35,555 nt of DNA, taken from contig CAJNDS010000186.1 of NCBI GenBank assembly GCA_905221605.1, positions 167,501 through 203,055 of the forward strand, given 5' to 3'. The stretch comes from Symbiodinium natans (taxonomy: Eukaryota > Sar > Dinophyceae > Suessiales > Symbiodiniaceae). Shown here piece after piece: positions 9,074 to 17,273 of the stretch (its first letter is position 1; every line of letters starts with the position of its first letter). Made by a program: the position numbers and the translations under genes. The notes below the pieces were generated by a model, which was not told the DNA's origin, searched no databases, and saw nothing but the letters and a program-made list of their open reading frames with translations.

Positions 9074-9340
9074 AGGGCTCCGCGCAAATGCAGTGGTTTA
9101 GTAGGGGCCCTTGGGTTTTGTAGGGTTTAGGGTTTAGGGTTTAGGGTTTAGGGTTTAGGGTCTAGGGTCTAGGGTTTAGGGCTAGGACCCAGAGTGGGCC
9201 CCCGTTCCCGTCGTTTGGGGGTTTCCTCGGTCTTGGATCTAGGTTTTGGGGTTTGGGTGTCCGCGAGTAAAGACGATGACAAGGCAGGGTTTCTGGCCCT
9301 AAACCCTAAACCCTAAACCCTAAACCCTAAACCCTCAAGG

Positions 9341-9418
9341 CCCTGTGACTTCAAATTGTTCATCAAAAGTTCGAAAACAAAACCTTCCTCGAAGCTCCTC
9401 GCAGGCGCCTTGCGAGAA
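9341..9418 (+). CDS. Candidate exon with AAG|GTGG donor
   Basis: Reads CDFKLFIKSSKTKPSSKLLA then GALREG; CAAG precedes it and AAG|GTGGTTTAGGG follows, so the donor runs straight into a G array. The left flank is a perfect C array (9299-9336). Confidence 0.5.
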
Positions 9419-9474
9419 GGTGGTTTAGGGTTAAGGGTTTAGGGTTTAGGGTTTAGAGTTGAAGGTTCAGGGTG

Positions 9475-9564
9475 GGCAGCCCTTTCCCGAATATGGACCG
9501 TTGTCGTAAGCAAGGCCTCGTTCGTGGCCTTTCAGGGTTGTTCTCAATCATGGTTACTTTGGGC
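9475..9564 (+). CDS. Candidate exon
   Basis: Reads GSPFPNMDRCRKQGLVRGLS and on to TGA at 9565. G array left, C array right. Confidence 0.35.
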
Positions 9565-9566
9565 TG

Positions 9567-9735
9567 AACCCTACACCCTACACCCTAAACCTTAAACCCT
9601 GAACCCTAATTAAACCCTAAACCCTACACCCTAAACTCTCAACCCTAAACCCTAAACCCTAAACCCTAAACCCTAAACCCTGAACCCTGAACCCTGAACC
9701 CTGAGCCCTGAACCCTAAACCCTAGACCATAAACC
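9567..9735. repeat. C array with CCCTGAA variants
   Basis: CCCTAAA units plus a block of CCCTGAA; the sense counterpart of the TTCAGGG variants seen in G arrays. Confidence 0.9.
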
Positions 9736-9747
9736 CGAACTCTCCAG

Positions 9748-9801
9748 GCCAAGGAGCTGGAGAAGAAAGACGAAGCGCAAAAGCGGCTCAGCCTGCAAAC
9801 C
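9748..9801 (+). CDS. Candidate exon, coiled-coil
   Basis: TCTCCAG| acceptor, then AKELEKKDEAQKRLSLQT, strongly helical. A possible GC donor TTGG|GCTTAG follows at 9803. C array left, G array right. Confidence 0.5.
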
Positions 9802-9942
9802 TTGGGCTTAGGCTTTGGGGTTTAGGGTTTAGGGTTGGGGTTTAGGGTTTAGGGTTTAGGGTTCAGGGTTCAGGGTTCAGGGTTCCGGGTATATAGGGTT
9901 TAGGGTTGTCGGTTGAGGTGTGTAAGGTTTACTTTTTTTCGA

Positions 9943-10014
9943 AAGGGGGCCAAGGCGGCTGATCTGTACCGTGGGCTCTTTTGGGTCCCGATGCTAGAAT
10001 ATGACTTACTGGTT
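9943..10014 (+). CDS. Candidate exon
   Basis: A T-run precedes it. It reads KGAKAADLYRGLFWVPMLEY then DLLV and TAG. No family recognised. Confidence 0.4.
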
Positions 10015-10055
10015 TAGCTGCCTACATTGAGCCCATACTTAGATGCTCCCCAGCC

Positions 10056-10097
10056 CCCCCCCCCCCCCCCCCACGAAGAAAGCGTTGTGTTTTTCAG
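10056..10097 (+). promoter_or_regulatory. Poly-C tract and acceptor TTTTTCAG
   Basis: A run of about 17 C, a short spacer, then TGTGTTTTTCAG ending at 10097. Confidence 0.55.
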
Positions 10098-10121
10098 GCT
10101 TTTGGGTGTTCTAGCCAAAGG
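10098..10121 (+). CDS. Candidate 24-bp micro-exon
   Basis: Between TTTTTCAG| and AAAGG|GTGTAAG-type sequence; reads LLGVLAKG. Very short, so support rests on the splice signals only. Confidence 0.3.
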
Positions 10122-10253
10122 GTGTAAGGTTTGAGGATTCAAGGAATACTAGGCAAAACTCTAGCCCTCCTAAACCTTGAGCCTAAAAATCCCTAAGCCC
10201 TGAGGTACGGTTCTACTCATTCATATTTCGGGTTCATGGTCTGCGGCTTCAGG

Positions 10254-10328
10254 GTTGAGGGCTTCGTCTTGAGGGCTGCAAGGCTAAACCCGAGGTACCA
10301 GTGTTGTGTAGTGGGGCCTTTGGGTACT
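10254..10328 (+). CDS. Open frame, low support
   Basis: Reads VEGFVLRAARLNPRYQCCVV until TGA at 10329, after CTTCAG. Confidence 0.25.
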
Positions 10329-10756
10329 TGAAGTACGTAGGAGTTCTGGGGTTTGGGTTTTTCTTCAACCTGAGCCTGAAACCTCCGATGCCCTAAATCC
10401 TAAACCCTAAACAAGCCGTCGTGCGCCCCCCAGACCTGAGCCCTATGGTGAATCTGGGGTCGGAGTCCCACCCCGAAACCCTAAACCCCAAGCCCTACAC
10501 CCTAAATCCCAAGCACCAAACCCGAAATCCGAAGCCCCAGAGCCTAATCCCCAAGCCCTTAACCCTAGCAGGGATTTAAGGTAGCTCGAAACCATGATAC
10601 ACCATAAACTTAGGTTTAGGGTTTAGGGATTAGGATTTAGGGTTTAGGATTTAGGGTTTAGTTGCTTAGGGTTTAGAGGCGTTAGGCACCCTCAGATGGA
10701 AATCTCCATGTTCAGTTTAAAGTTTAGGGGTTTCGTGCTGGGTTCGGGGGTAGTCC

Positions 10757-10818
10757 TCGACCCTAAACCCTAAACCCTAAACCCTAAACCCTAAACCCTA
10801 AACCCTAAACCCTAAACC
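10757..10818. repeat. C array, about 9 perfect CCCTAAA units
   Basis: Uniform units immediately left of the exon candidate at 10822. Confidence 0.95.
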
Positions 10819-10821
10819 CTG

Positions 10822-10920
10822 AACCTTCGCGACATAACCCAGATAGCAGACCTCGCCGCGACCTCCAGCACTCCGCAGGTATGGCGCGCTCAAGAAGAAG
10901 CGGCTCGAGGAGCACACACC
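10822..10920 (+). CDS. Candidate exon, C array left and G array right
   Basis: Reads LRDITQIADLAATSSTPQVW then RAQEEAARGAHT, 33 codons of convincing composition. An internal CAG|GTATGG at about 10878 could be a real donor that would split it. Confidence 0.5.
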
Positions 10921-10970
10921 GGGTTTAGGGTCTAGGGTTTGGGGTTTAGGGTTTAGGGTTTAGGGTTCAG

Positions 10971-11086
10971 CATCTCAAGTCCAAGCATTCACTAGTCAAG
11001 CAGCTTGTCAAGCGTTGGAAAAAACCCCACCCACCCAAGAAACCCATAACATTGAGAAAATATAAAGTTCACTCAATACTTTCCCG
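10971..11086 (+). CDS. Candidate 116-bp basic exon with consensus splice sites
   Basis: Acceptor GGTTCAG| at the end of a G array; reads HLKSKHSLVKQLVKRWKKPH then PPKKPITLRKYKVHSILSR; donor CCCG|GTAAAA. One of the best-bounded small exons in the window. Confidence 0.5.
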
Positions 11087-11251
11087 GTAAAACCCGAAAT
11101 CTAAGGCCCACAATAGACCCCTAAACCCTATGCCCCAAATCCTAGGGCCTTAACCCCTAAAACCTATGGTTTAGGAGCTTCAAAAGGGGTTCCCAGGAAT
11201 AAGCCCTAAGCCCCAAACCCTACAGCCCTAAACCCTATGCCCCAAACCCTA

Positions 11252-12135
11252 AGAGCCGTTTAGGACCCCCCGAGAGGAAAAAAACCATTTGCCGACGAAG
11301 GGGGTCAGGGTTTAGGGCCCCCCCCGGGTGGAAAAAAACCATTTGCCCACGGGTTTAGGGCCCCCCCGGGTGGAAAAAAACCATTTGCCCACGAAGGGGG
11401 TCAGGGTTTTAGGGCCCACCAGGGGGGAAAAAACCATTTGCCCACGAAGGGGGTCAGGGTTTAGGGCCCCCCCCGAATGGAAAAAAACCATTTGCCCACG
11501 AAGGGGGTCAGGGTTTAGGGCACCCCCGGTGGAAAAAAAACATTTGCCCACGAAGGGGGTCAGGGTTTAGGGCCCCCCCGGGTGGAAAAAAACCATTTGC
11601 CCACGTTTAGGGCCCCCCCGGGTGGAAAAAAACCATTTGCCCACGAAGGGGGTCAGGGTTTAGGCCCCCCCCGGGTGGAAAAAAACCATTTGCCCACGAA
11701 GGGGGTCAGGGTTTAGGGCCCCCCCGGGTGGAAAAAATACATTTGCCCACGAAGGGGGTCAGGGTTTAGGGCCCCCCCCCGGGTGGAAAAAAACCATTTG
11801 CCCACGAAGGGGGTCAGGGTTTAGGGCCCCCCCCGGGTGGAAAAAAACCATTTGCCCACGAAGGGGGTCAGGGTTTCGGGCCCCCCACGGGTGGAAAAAA
11901 ACCATTTGCCCACGAAGGGGGTCAGGGTTTAGGGCCCCCCCCGGGTGGGAAAAAACCATTTGCCCACGAAGGGGGTCAGGGTTTGTGGAAAAAAACCATT
12001 TGCCCACGAAGGGGGTCAGGGTTTAGGCCCCCCCCGGGTGGAAAAAAACCATTTGCCCACGAAGGGGGTCAGGGTTTAGGGCCCCCCCGGGTGGAAAAAA
12101 ACCATTTGCCCACGAAGGGGGTCAGGGTTTAGGGC
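11252..12135 (+). repeat. Satellite of 17 units (42-56 bp) containing the telomere motif
   Basis: Each unit has ACCATTTGCCCACGAAGGGG, then GTCAGGGTTTAGGGC, a run of C, GGGTGG and an A-run. Two units (near 11345 and 11605) lack the GAAGGGGGTCA part and one (near 11985) lacks the C-run part, pointing to unequal exchange or slippage. All ORFs within it are incidental. Confidence 0.95.
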
Positions 12136-12280
12136 CCAAAGGCTCGGTTTTGATCAAAAATCCAGAAAACGAGAGCCCACCCAGAACCGTCGATTTCAGT
12201 ACTAAAAAATCGCATTTTGAACTGGGACCCGGGCCGATCCTGGGGTCCCCCTCATTTGGGGTGTTTTTGGAGGCACGGCC
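12136..12280 (+). mobile_element. 145-bp insert inside the satellite
   Basis: A single unrelated block interrupts the satellite; two further degenerate units follow at 12285-12365. GGCCCA occurs at both borders, compatible with a short target duplication. No inverted ends seen. Confidence 0.5.
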
Positions 12281-12365
12281 CAGGAAAAAAACCATTTGCC
12301 CACGAAGGGGGTCAGGGTTTAGGGCCCAGAAAAAAAACCACATGCCCACGAAGGTCATTAGGGTT
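12281..12365 (+). repeat. Two outlying satellite units
   Basis: Same ACCATTTGCCCACGAAGG core; the last unit reads ACCACATGCCC. They resume the array after the insert. Confidence 0.85.
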
Positions 12366-12471
12366 TAAATATACATAGTAAAAGAGGGTTTAGGGTTTAG
12401 GGTTTAGGGTTTATAGTTTAGGGTTTAGGGTTTAGAGTTTAGGGTTTAGGGTTTAGGGTTGTGTGTCCGCA

Positions 12472-12522
12472 GTTAAGGGCTTGAGGGGCATCTTCAAGCA
12501 TGGGCATGGCGGTTCAACCAAT
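12472..12522 (+). CDS. Candidate exon
   Basis: After TCCGCAG it reads VKGLRGIFKHGHGGSTN and stays open through the inverted-repeat element that follows. Confidence 0.35.
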
Positions 12523-12603
12523 ATAGGGGTCGGAAGGTCCTTTTGTAATTGTGCCATAAACCCCCCCAACAAAAAAGATTCTAAGTATTCAGGCCCCTAT
12601 ATT
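12520..12603 (+). mobile_element. 84-bp element with 10-bp perfect inverted ends (family E)
   Basis: AATATAGGGG at the left and CCCCTATATT at the right. AT-rich interior. Only one copy seen in this window. Confidence 0.45.
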
Positions 12604-12620
12604 AGGGTTTGTAGGGCGTA

Positions 12621-12672
12621 GCAGCTGCTATGGCTCTGGATGGGAGGCGGTTCTACAAGCCACCAACAACTT
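12621..12672 (+). CDS. Candidate exon
   Basis: After GCGTAG it reads AAAMALDGRRFYKPPTT and meets |GTAGGG, the start of a G array. Confidence 0.45.
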
Positions 12673-12709
12673 GTAGGGTTTAGGGTTTTGGGTTTTGGGT
12701 TTAGGGTGT

Positions 12710-12950
12710 AGCCGTCTGCACTGTCGGGACGTGTGTTGCAGTTGGGTGTGTGATTGCTGCGCACTGCGGAATGCAGCTCGACCGTCGTGATCAACCCCCA
12801 CGTGCATAGGTCCAGCAGGCGCTGTTTATGAAGCCTCCAGGCGACGCCAGTTGATGCCATCGTGCGGGCAATGTCGGTATTACTCTTGGGGTACTTCTGG
12901 GACTACTCGAGGCAGTCGCTCTCCCACACCCTCTTAAGTCCCCATGGTTT
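12710..12950 (+). CDS. Unique 240-bp region open in several frames on both strands
   Basis: + strand readings include IGPAGAVYEASRRRQLMPSC and, near the end, YFWDYSRQSLSHTLLSPHG; the minus strand has an 87-codon frame beginning MASTGVAWRLHKQRLLDLCT. Free of telomeric repeats. The strand cannot be decided from sequence alone. Confidence 0.3.
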
Positions 12951-13030
12951 AGGGCTTAGGTGTTGGGATCCCGAACCACGAGACCCAAACCTGACTCCCC
13001 ACTGAGTCCCTCACCCTGACTTCTCATCTG

Positions 13031-13110
13031 AACCTTCAAGCACCTGTCATCATGGCCGAAAAACCCCTGAAAGAGGGTGCATTTTGGCAGTTGTTGTGGT
13101 ATTGTTGGGG
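13031..13110 (+). CDS. Candidate exon
   Basis: Reads NLQAPVIMAEKPLKEGAFWQ then LLWYCWGP and runs into a C array at about 13113. Confidence 0.4.
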
Positions 13111-13310
13111 CCCCCAAACCCCTAAACCCTAAGCTCCAAACACCAAACTTAAACCCAAGCACCTTACACAAAACCTCTAAACCCTGAACCCTAAATCTTC
13201 AACCCTAACCACTTGAACCCTATCGGCTTTGCAGAGAGAGTTCTGCTAGGCCTAAACCTTAGACTCTCTGGGTAGCCCAGTGTTACCCTTTTCCTTTCTT
13301 TTGGGTTCAG

Positions 13311-13345
13311 TTCCCTTAGAAAGTAGCCAACCCCTAAAGTGCCCT
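13311..13345 (+). CDS. Candidate micro-exon behind a pyrimidine tract
   Basis: A C/T-rich run ends GGTTCAG|; reads PLESSQPLKCP; donor CTT|GTAATG. Confidence 0.35.
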
Positions 13346-13430
13346 TGTAATGGGCTCTCTAAACCCTAAACCCTAAACCCTCAACCCTAAACCCTAAACC
13401 CTTTACTTGGTTTACCACTTAAACACACCG

Positions 13431-13521
13431 AACCTGGTGGTCGGAGAGGAGAAGGCCGATGCCTTCTCTTGCCTGAAGCGCGAGAAGCCGGCCGGAGTCC
13501 TGGACATGTGGGGCAGATTCG
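13431..13521 (+). CDS. Candidate exon between C array and G array
   Basis: Reads NLVVGEEKADAFSCLKREKP then AGVLDMWGRFG, GC-rich and clearly protein-like. A perfect G array follows immediately. Confidence 0.5.
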
Positions 13522-13595
13522 GGGGTTTAGGGTTTAGGGTTTAGGGTTTAGGGTTTAGGGTTTAGGGTTTAGGGTTTAGGGTTTAGGGTTTAGGG
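13522..13595. repeat. G array, about 10 perfect TTTAGGG units
   Basis: Starts at the end of the previous exon candidate. Complementary to the C array at 13875-13962. Confidence 0.97.
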
Positions 13596-13786
13596 AGGTT
13601 GGCACTGTCAGGCTTCGGGTTTCATTTAGGGTCTCAGGGTTGGGTGTGCGTTTGGAGGTTTAGGCTTTTTAGGCTTGGGTGCTTAGGATGGAGGGCTGTA
13701 GCGTTCTGGGTTGCCATGCTGTGCTGCTTGGGTGGGTTAGAATTTAAACAACCAAGCTGCAGGCTGTTCACTAGTCTCGCGTTGCA

Positions 13787-13861
13787 GTTACTGTTTTGGC
13801 TGCTGTGTTCCGATTCCTCCGCAAAGCTCCAAGAAACTTCCAGGCACTACCGAACAACCTA
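13787..13861 (+). CDS. Candidate exon
   Basis: After TTGCAG; reads VTVLAAVFRFLRKAPRNFQA then LPNNLG. An overlapping 87-codon frame (13599-13862) is also open. Confidence 0.35.
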
Positions 13862-13874
13862 GGACCTAGACCCA

Positions 13875-13962
13875 AACCCCAATTCCCCTAAACCCTAAAC
13901 CCTAAACCCTAAACCCTAAACCCTAAACCCTAAACCCTAAACCCTAAACCCTAAACCCTAAA
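13875..13962. repeat. C array, 12 perfect CCCTAAA units
   Basis: Uniform array ending in AAACAG, which could serve as acceptor for the next exon. Confidence 0.97.
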
Positions 13963-13965
13963 CAG

Positions 13966-14066
13966 AACCAGGGGGGAGACGTTCAAACAAGGCCTGGACC
14001 GATCAGCGCGTCTACACCCACGAGTACTTCTCCCAACCGGCGCCCCATGAGCCGAAGGCCTTCTGG
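13966..14066 (+). CDS. Candidate exon ending at GG|GTTTAGGG
   Basis: After AAACAG; reads NKAWTDQRVYTHEYFSQPAP then HEPKAFW. The first bases of the G array offer GTTTAG as donor; if not spliced, the same bases give V-stop. Confidence 0.5.
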
Positions 14067-14490
14067 GTTTAGGGTTCAGGGTTTAGGGTTTAGGGTTTAG
14101 GGTTCAGGGTTTAGGGTTTAGGGTTTAGGGTTTAGGGTTCAGGGTTCAGGGTTTAGGGTTTAGGGTTTAGGGTCTAGGGTTTAGGGTTTAGGGTGGATTT
14201 AGGGTTTTGGGTGTTTAGGGTTTGGGGTTCAGGGGTTCAGGGGTTTAGGGGTTTAGGGGTTTAGGGGTTTAGGGGTTTAGGGGTTTAGGGGTTTCGGGGT
14301 TTAGGGGTTTAGGGGTTTAGGGGTTTAGGGGTTTCGGGGTTTCGGGGTTTCGGGGTTTAGGGGTTTAGGGGTTTAGGGTTTTAGGGTTTTAGGGTTTTAG
14401 GGTTTTAGGGTTTTAGGGTTTATGGTTTTAGAGTTTTAGGGTTTTAGGGTGCTTAGGGTTTGGGGTTTAGGGTTCAGGGTTTAGGGTGTA
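14067..14490. repeat. G array with blocks of variant units
   Basis: 14067-14200 TTTAGGG with TTCAGGG variants; 14228-14368 a homogeneous run of TTTAGGGG with some TTTCGGGG; 14369-14460 TTTTAGGG; then mixed units. Confidence 0.95.
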
Positions 14491-14491
14491 G

Positions 14492-14566
14492 GGAACCAGA
14501 ACTGATTCTTTATTCCCACATCTCACCACTGTCACTACGACTGTCATGTTTGCTATCATATGTTTT
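14492..14566 (+). CDS. Candidate exon, low support
   Basis: After TGTAG; two overlapping frames are open, one reading TRTDSLFPHLTTVTTTVMFA. Confidence 0.25.
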
Positions 14567-14703
14567 TGAGCTTTGAGGGTTGAGAGATGTTGGGTCTTTG
14601 GGGTTTTGCGGCGAGGGGACAGTCACCTCGCTATAGGTAGAGTCATAGGGGCCTATAAGAATCCTAACTCATGATCCAAGTTTTTTTGGCCTAAACCCTA
14701 ACC

Positions 14704-14810
14704 CTGAGGTACTGCGCTAAGGTAGCCGCACTTCCTGTAACTTGGCGCGTGGCGCCCCCGAACCTTCATCAGCTTAGAGGCAAGGAGTGGCTAACGGCCA
14801 CTCTTTTTGG
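14704..14810 (+). CDS. Candidate exon with GC-type donor
   Basis: Reads AKVAALPVTWRVAPPNLHQL then RGKEWLTATLF and ends at TTGG|GCTTAGGG. C-type repeat left, G array right. Confidence 0.45.
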
Positions 14811-15055
14811 GCTTAGGGTTTAGGAGGGTTTAGGGTTCAGGGTTAAGGGTTTAGGTTCAGGTTTTGGGGGTTCAGGATTATGGGGAACCTTAAACCCTAA
14901 ACCCTAAACCCCAGTATAAAGGCATGCAACGCCTAACGCCGAGCCCAAAAAAGTGTTCTCACCGTGAGCCCTATGACAGCGGCTCTGTCTCCCAAGGGAA
15001 ACATCATTGTATAAACACTTACGCATGCACACTTTCGGAAAATGCAAAATATATG

Positions 15056-15079
15056 TGTGTGTGTATATATATACAGGCA

Positions 15080-15101
<22 letters not shown>
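15056..15101. repeat. TG/TA microsatellite
   Basis: Short TG run then TA/AT repeats; the ORFs across it (YIYIYI) are low complexity. Confidence 0.9.
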
Positions 15102-15110
<9 letters not shown>

Positions 15111-15125
15111 CATTTGTATGTGCAG

Positions 15126-15193
15126 ATTTCCTCATGGGGAGATGGAGAACAAGAAGGTGGACAGGCAGACCGGTCTTGTGTCTCTAAGTGCCG
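15126..15193 (+). CDS. Candidate exon, first of two adjoining frames
   Basis: After TGTGCAG it reads EMENKKVDRQTGLVSLSAA. Directly downstream a different frame becomes convincing (15197-15304). Confidence 0.4.
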
Positions 15194-15196
15194 CAG

Positions 15197-15304
15197 GCTT
15201 TCTACTACGAGACGGGCATCGGTGAGCACATCACCAAGCCAGAGAAAGCCCTGAGGCCCGACCTCTGCCCCGGCTGTATGGATTTAAGGGGGCTCGAGAG
15301 AGAT
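15197..15304 (+). CDS. Candidate exon, second adjoining frame
   Basis: After GCCGCAG| it reads FYYETGIGEHITKPEKALRP then DLCPGCMDL, until TAG at 15305. The frame differs from the preceding segment with only about 4-20 bp between them, too short for an ordinary intron. Confidence 0.4.
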
Positions 15305-15543
15305 TAGGGTTTAGGGTTTTAGGCTACTACGTCCTCGAGGGCTGATTAGGGTTTAGGGGCTTATGAGGGAGTCCAGGGCTGTCGGGTTTTGAGGACTTGA
15401 GAGGGGTCATTCGGAAGTGGGGGGCCTTCCACTCTACTGAGAGCAAGCATCTTGACTCTTCAATCGTCCCCAACCCCAAACCCTAGACCCTAAACCCTAA
15501 ACGGAACCCTAAACCCTGAACCCTAAACCCTAAACCCTAAACC

Positions 15544-15643
15544 CTTGCAAGGGTCAAATCTTCAGACATTGGGGCTCGTAGAGGCTTGCCATTCACGGTC
15601 GCAGGCCCGGAGTCCCGCGTATCTTCATTACTTCTTGCCAAAA
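15544..15643 (+). CDS. Candidate exon with GTAAGT donor
   Basis: Reads RVKSSDIGARRGLPFTVAGP then ESRVSSLLLAK and ends at AAA|GTAAGTCA. C array left, with TTGCAAG as possible acceptor. Confidence 0.5.
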
Positions 15644-15710
15644 GTAAGTCAATGTAATGTCAATGCATCAACCCTAAACCCTAAGCCCTAAACCCTAAAC
15701 CCTAAACCCT

Positions 15711-15806
15711 AAGGGTCCACGTACGCATTTAGTACATACTTGGGCCTTCAAGGGGTTCCCATATAGTAGCTTTAGGAGTACTGCCTATATAGGTACATGG
15801 ACCCTC
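15711..15806 (+). mobile_element. 96-bp element with imperfect inverted ends (family D)
   Basis: Left end AGGGTCCACGTACGCAT matches the inverse of the right end (AGGGTCCATGTACCTAT). It directly follows a C array. One copy seen. Confidence 0.6.
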
Positions 15807-15933
15807 AGTGAGAGATACATGTGTACATATTTACATATGTGTGTGCATTTGTTTATAATGCCGCATATGATGCAATTTAAGATGTCGCAAGTGTCTTTCA
15901 CAAACCCCCCTTTCCCCTGGTTCTTGTCTGTAG

Positions 15934-15960
15934 GGTTACAGTAGGTCCTTAGAAGCCTCA
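15934..15960 (+). CDS. Candidate micro-exon behind a pyrimidine tract
   Basis: A C/T-rich run ends TCTGTAG|; reads GYSRSLEAS; |GTACCC follows. Confidence 0.3.
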
Positions 15961-16007
15961 GTACCCTAACCTGAACCCCAAGCCCCAAACCCCAAACCCC
16001 AAACCCT

Positions 16008-16130
16008 GCTCGGCAGTTTCGCAAGCGACATTGTCGCTGGGGACGGCGAGCGGAAGAGCTTCTGGAAAGAGCCACCGAAAGGCTGCCCGTAGAGCCCCTT
16101 TGTCTGCTTTTTGGGGTTTCGGAGGCGTTT
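16008..16130 (+). CDS. Candidate exon, arginine-rich
   Basis: A 53-codon open stretch reading RQFRKRHCRWGRRAEELLER then ATERLPVEPLCLLFG. Donor candidate TTT|GTAAAATG at 16131. C-type repeats left. Confidence 0.45.
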
Positions 16131-16395
16131 GTAAAATGTGGATATGTTTTGCCTCAGAATCCTCCCTAAACGAGCCCTAAACCCTCAAACCGAAATCTCG
16201 AGCTCACGGCTCGCGGGACTCAGGGCTTCAGGTTGTCAGGAGGCTGGGGACGGGTGTTCCTCTCTTAGGGTTCAGGGTTTAGGGTTGAGGGTTTAGGGTT
16301 TAGGGGTTAGCAGGTTCAGATGCACTCTGGCCGATCCTTCGGTTGAAGGCATCTAGGGTGTAGGGTTCAAGGAAACTCTGTTCTAGCCCTTGCAG

Positions 16396-16461
16396 AGAGC
16401 TCGCTGGCCTCGACGCCAATCCCAGCTCTAAAGACCTAACCCTCCGACGCCTAGACCCGTC
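16396..16461 (+). CDS. Candidate exon
   Basis: Acceptor CCCTTGCAG|; reads ELAGLDANPSSKDLTLRRLD and continues open into the C array. Confidence 0.4.
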
Positions 16462-16596
16462 CCTAACACCAACACTGAACCCTAAACCCTAAACCCCACC
16501 CTGAACCCTGAACCCTCAACCCTCAACCCTGAACACATCTAAACCCGAAACCCCAACATGCCGCCACAACCTTAGATAGACCCCAAACCCCCTGTG

Positions 16597-16662
16597 CCAG
16601 GCGTCATGAAAGGCACGGCGATGCGGGCGCTCCGCGCCAAGGCCGACTCCGACCGAGCTAGG
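16597..16662 (+). CDS. Candidate exon, C array left and G array right
   Basis: Reads PGVMKGTAMRALRAKADSDR; acceptor GCCAG at 16596-16600; donor CTAGG|GTCTGG. The frame then continues through the G array as GLGFRVWG. Confidence 0.45.
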
Positions 16663-16763
16663 GTCTGGGGTTTGGGGTTTAGGGTTTGGGGTTTAGGGTT
16701 TAGGGTTTAGGGTTTAGGGTTTAAGTTTGGGGTGCATAGGGGTTTGGGCGCACAGGGTTTGCA

Positions 16764-16892
16764 GGGCTTCTCGGGTTGACAGGGGGTGTAACGCACGCGT
16801 ACCATGGTGAGGGACCCCGGCTGCCAATGAAAGTGCTGCTGAATAGCGACCGACCAACAGAGCTAGAGCCCAAAAGCCTCCTAAAACCCCAC
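16764..16892 (+). CDS. Candidate exon
   Basis: Acceptor TTTGCAG|; reads LLGLTGGVTHAYHGEGPRLP then MKVLLNSDRPTELEPKSLLK until TGA. The minus strand is also open (77 codons), but the + frame fits the surrounding islands. Confidence 0.4.
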
Positions 16893-16909
16893 TGACTAAT
16901 TATATCCCG

Positions 16910-16999
16910 GAGGAGCATCGTAGAACCCCAGCCCCGGCCCCAACTCTCCTGCAACCGTTCGCCCGAACACGATACCCCAAAGGCTTCCCATCACCCCCG
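16910..16999 (+). CDS. Candidate proline-rich exon
   Basis: Reads EEHRRTPAPAPTLLQPFART; |GTAACC follows at about 16999. Confidence 0.3.
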
Positions 17000-17132
17000 T
17001 AACCTATAAACACCCTAAGCCCTGTGGGTGTAGGGCTCAGGGCTAAAGGATGTCAAGCTCAGGAACAGCCCTGCATCCTTCAACCCTCAACTCTCAGCCC
17101 TATTGTATAGGGTTTATGGTTTAGGGGTAGTA

Positions 17133-17198
17133 TCCCTAAACCCTAAACCCTAAACCCTAAACCCTAAACCCTAAACCCTAAACCCTAAACCCTAAACC
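17133..17198. repeat. C array, about 9 perfect CCCTAAA units
   Basis: Ends in CTCAGCAG, a possible acceptor. Confidence 0.95.
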
Positions 17199-17200
17199 CT

Positions 17201-17273
17201 CAGCAGGCCTTACTGTGCCCCCGCGGCTGCACCGGCCTACAGGAGGCAGGTCGTCGGCTTCTCCTTGGGACGT
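17201..17273 (+). CDS. Candidate exon, C array left and G array right
   Basis: Reads RPYCAPAAAPAYRRQVVGFS then LGR, GC-rich, between a perfect C array and TTTGGGG-type repeats. Confidence 0.45.

Noticed and set aside
11312-12007. Several 72-82 codon ORFs on both strands
   Set aside because: They are periodic translations of the 42-56 bp satellite.
16721-16954. 77-codon minus-strand ORF
   Set aside because: Part of it is the reverse of telomeric repeat and the + strand offers better bounded frames; no homologue recognised.
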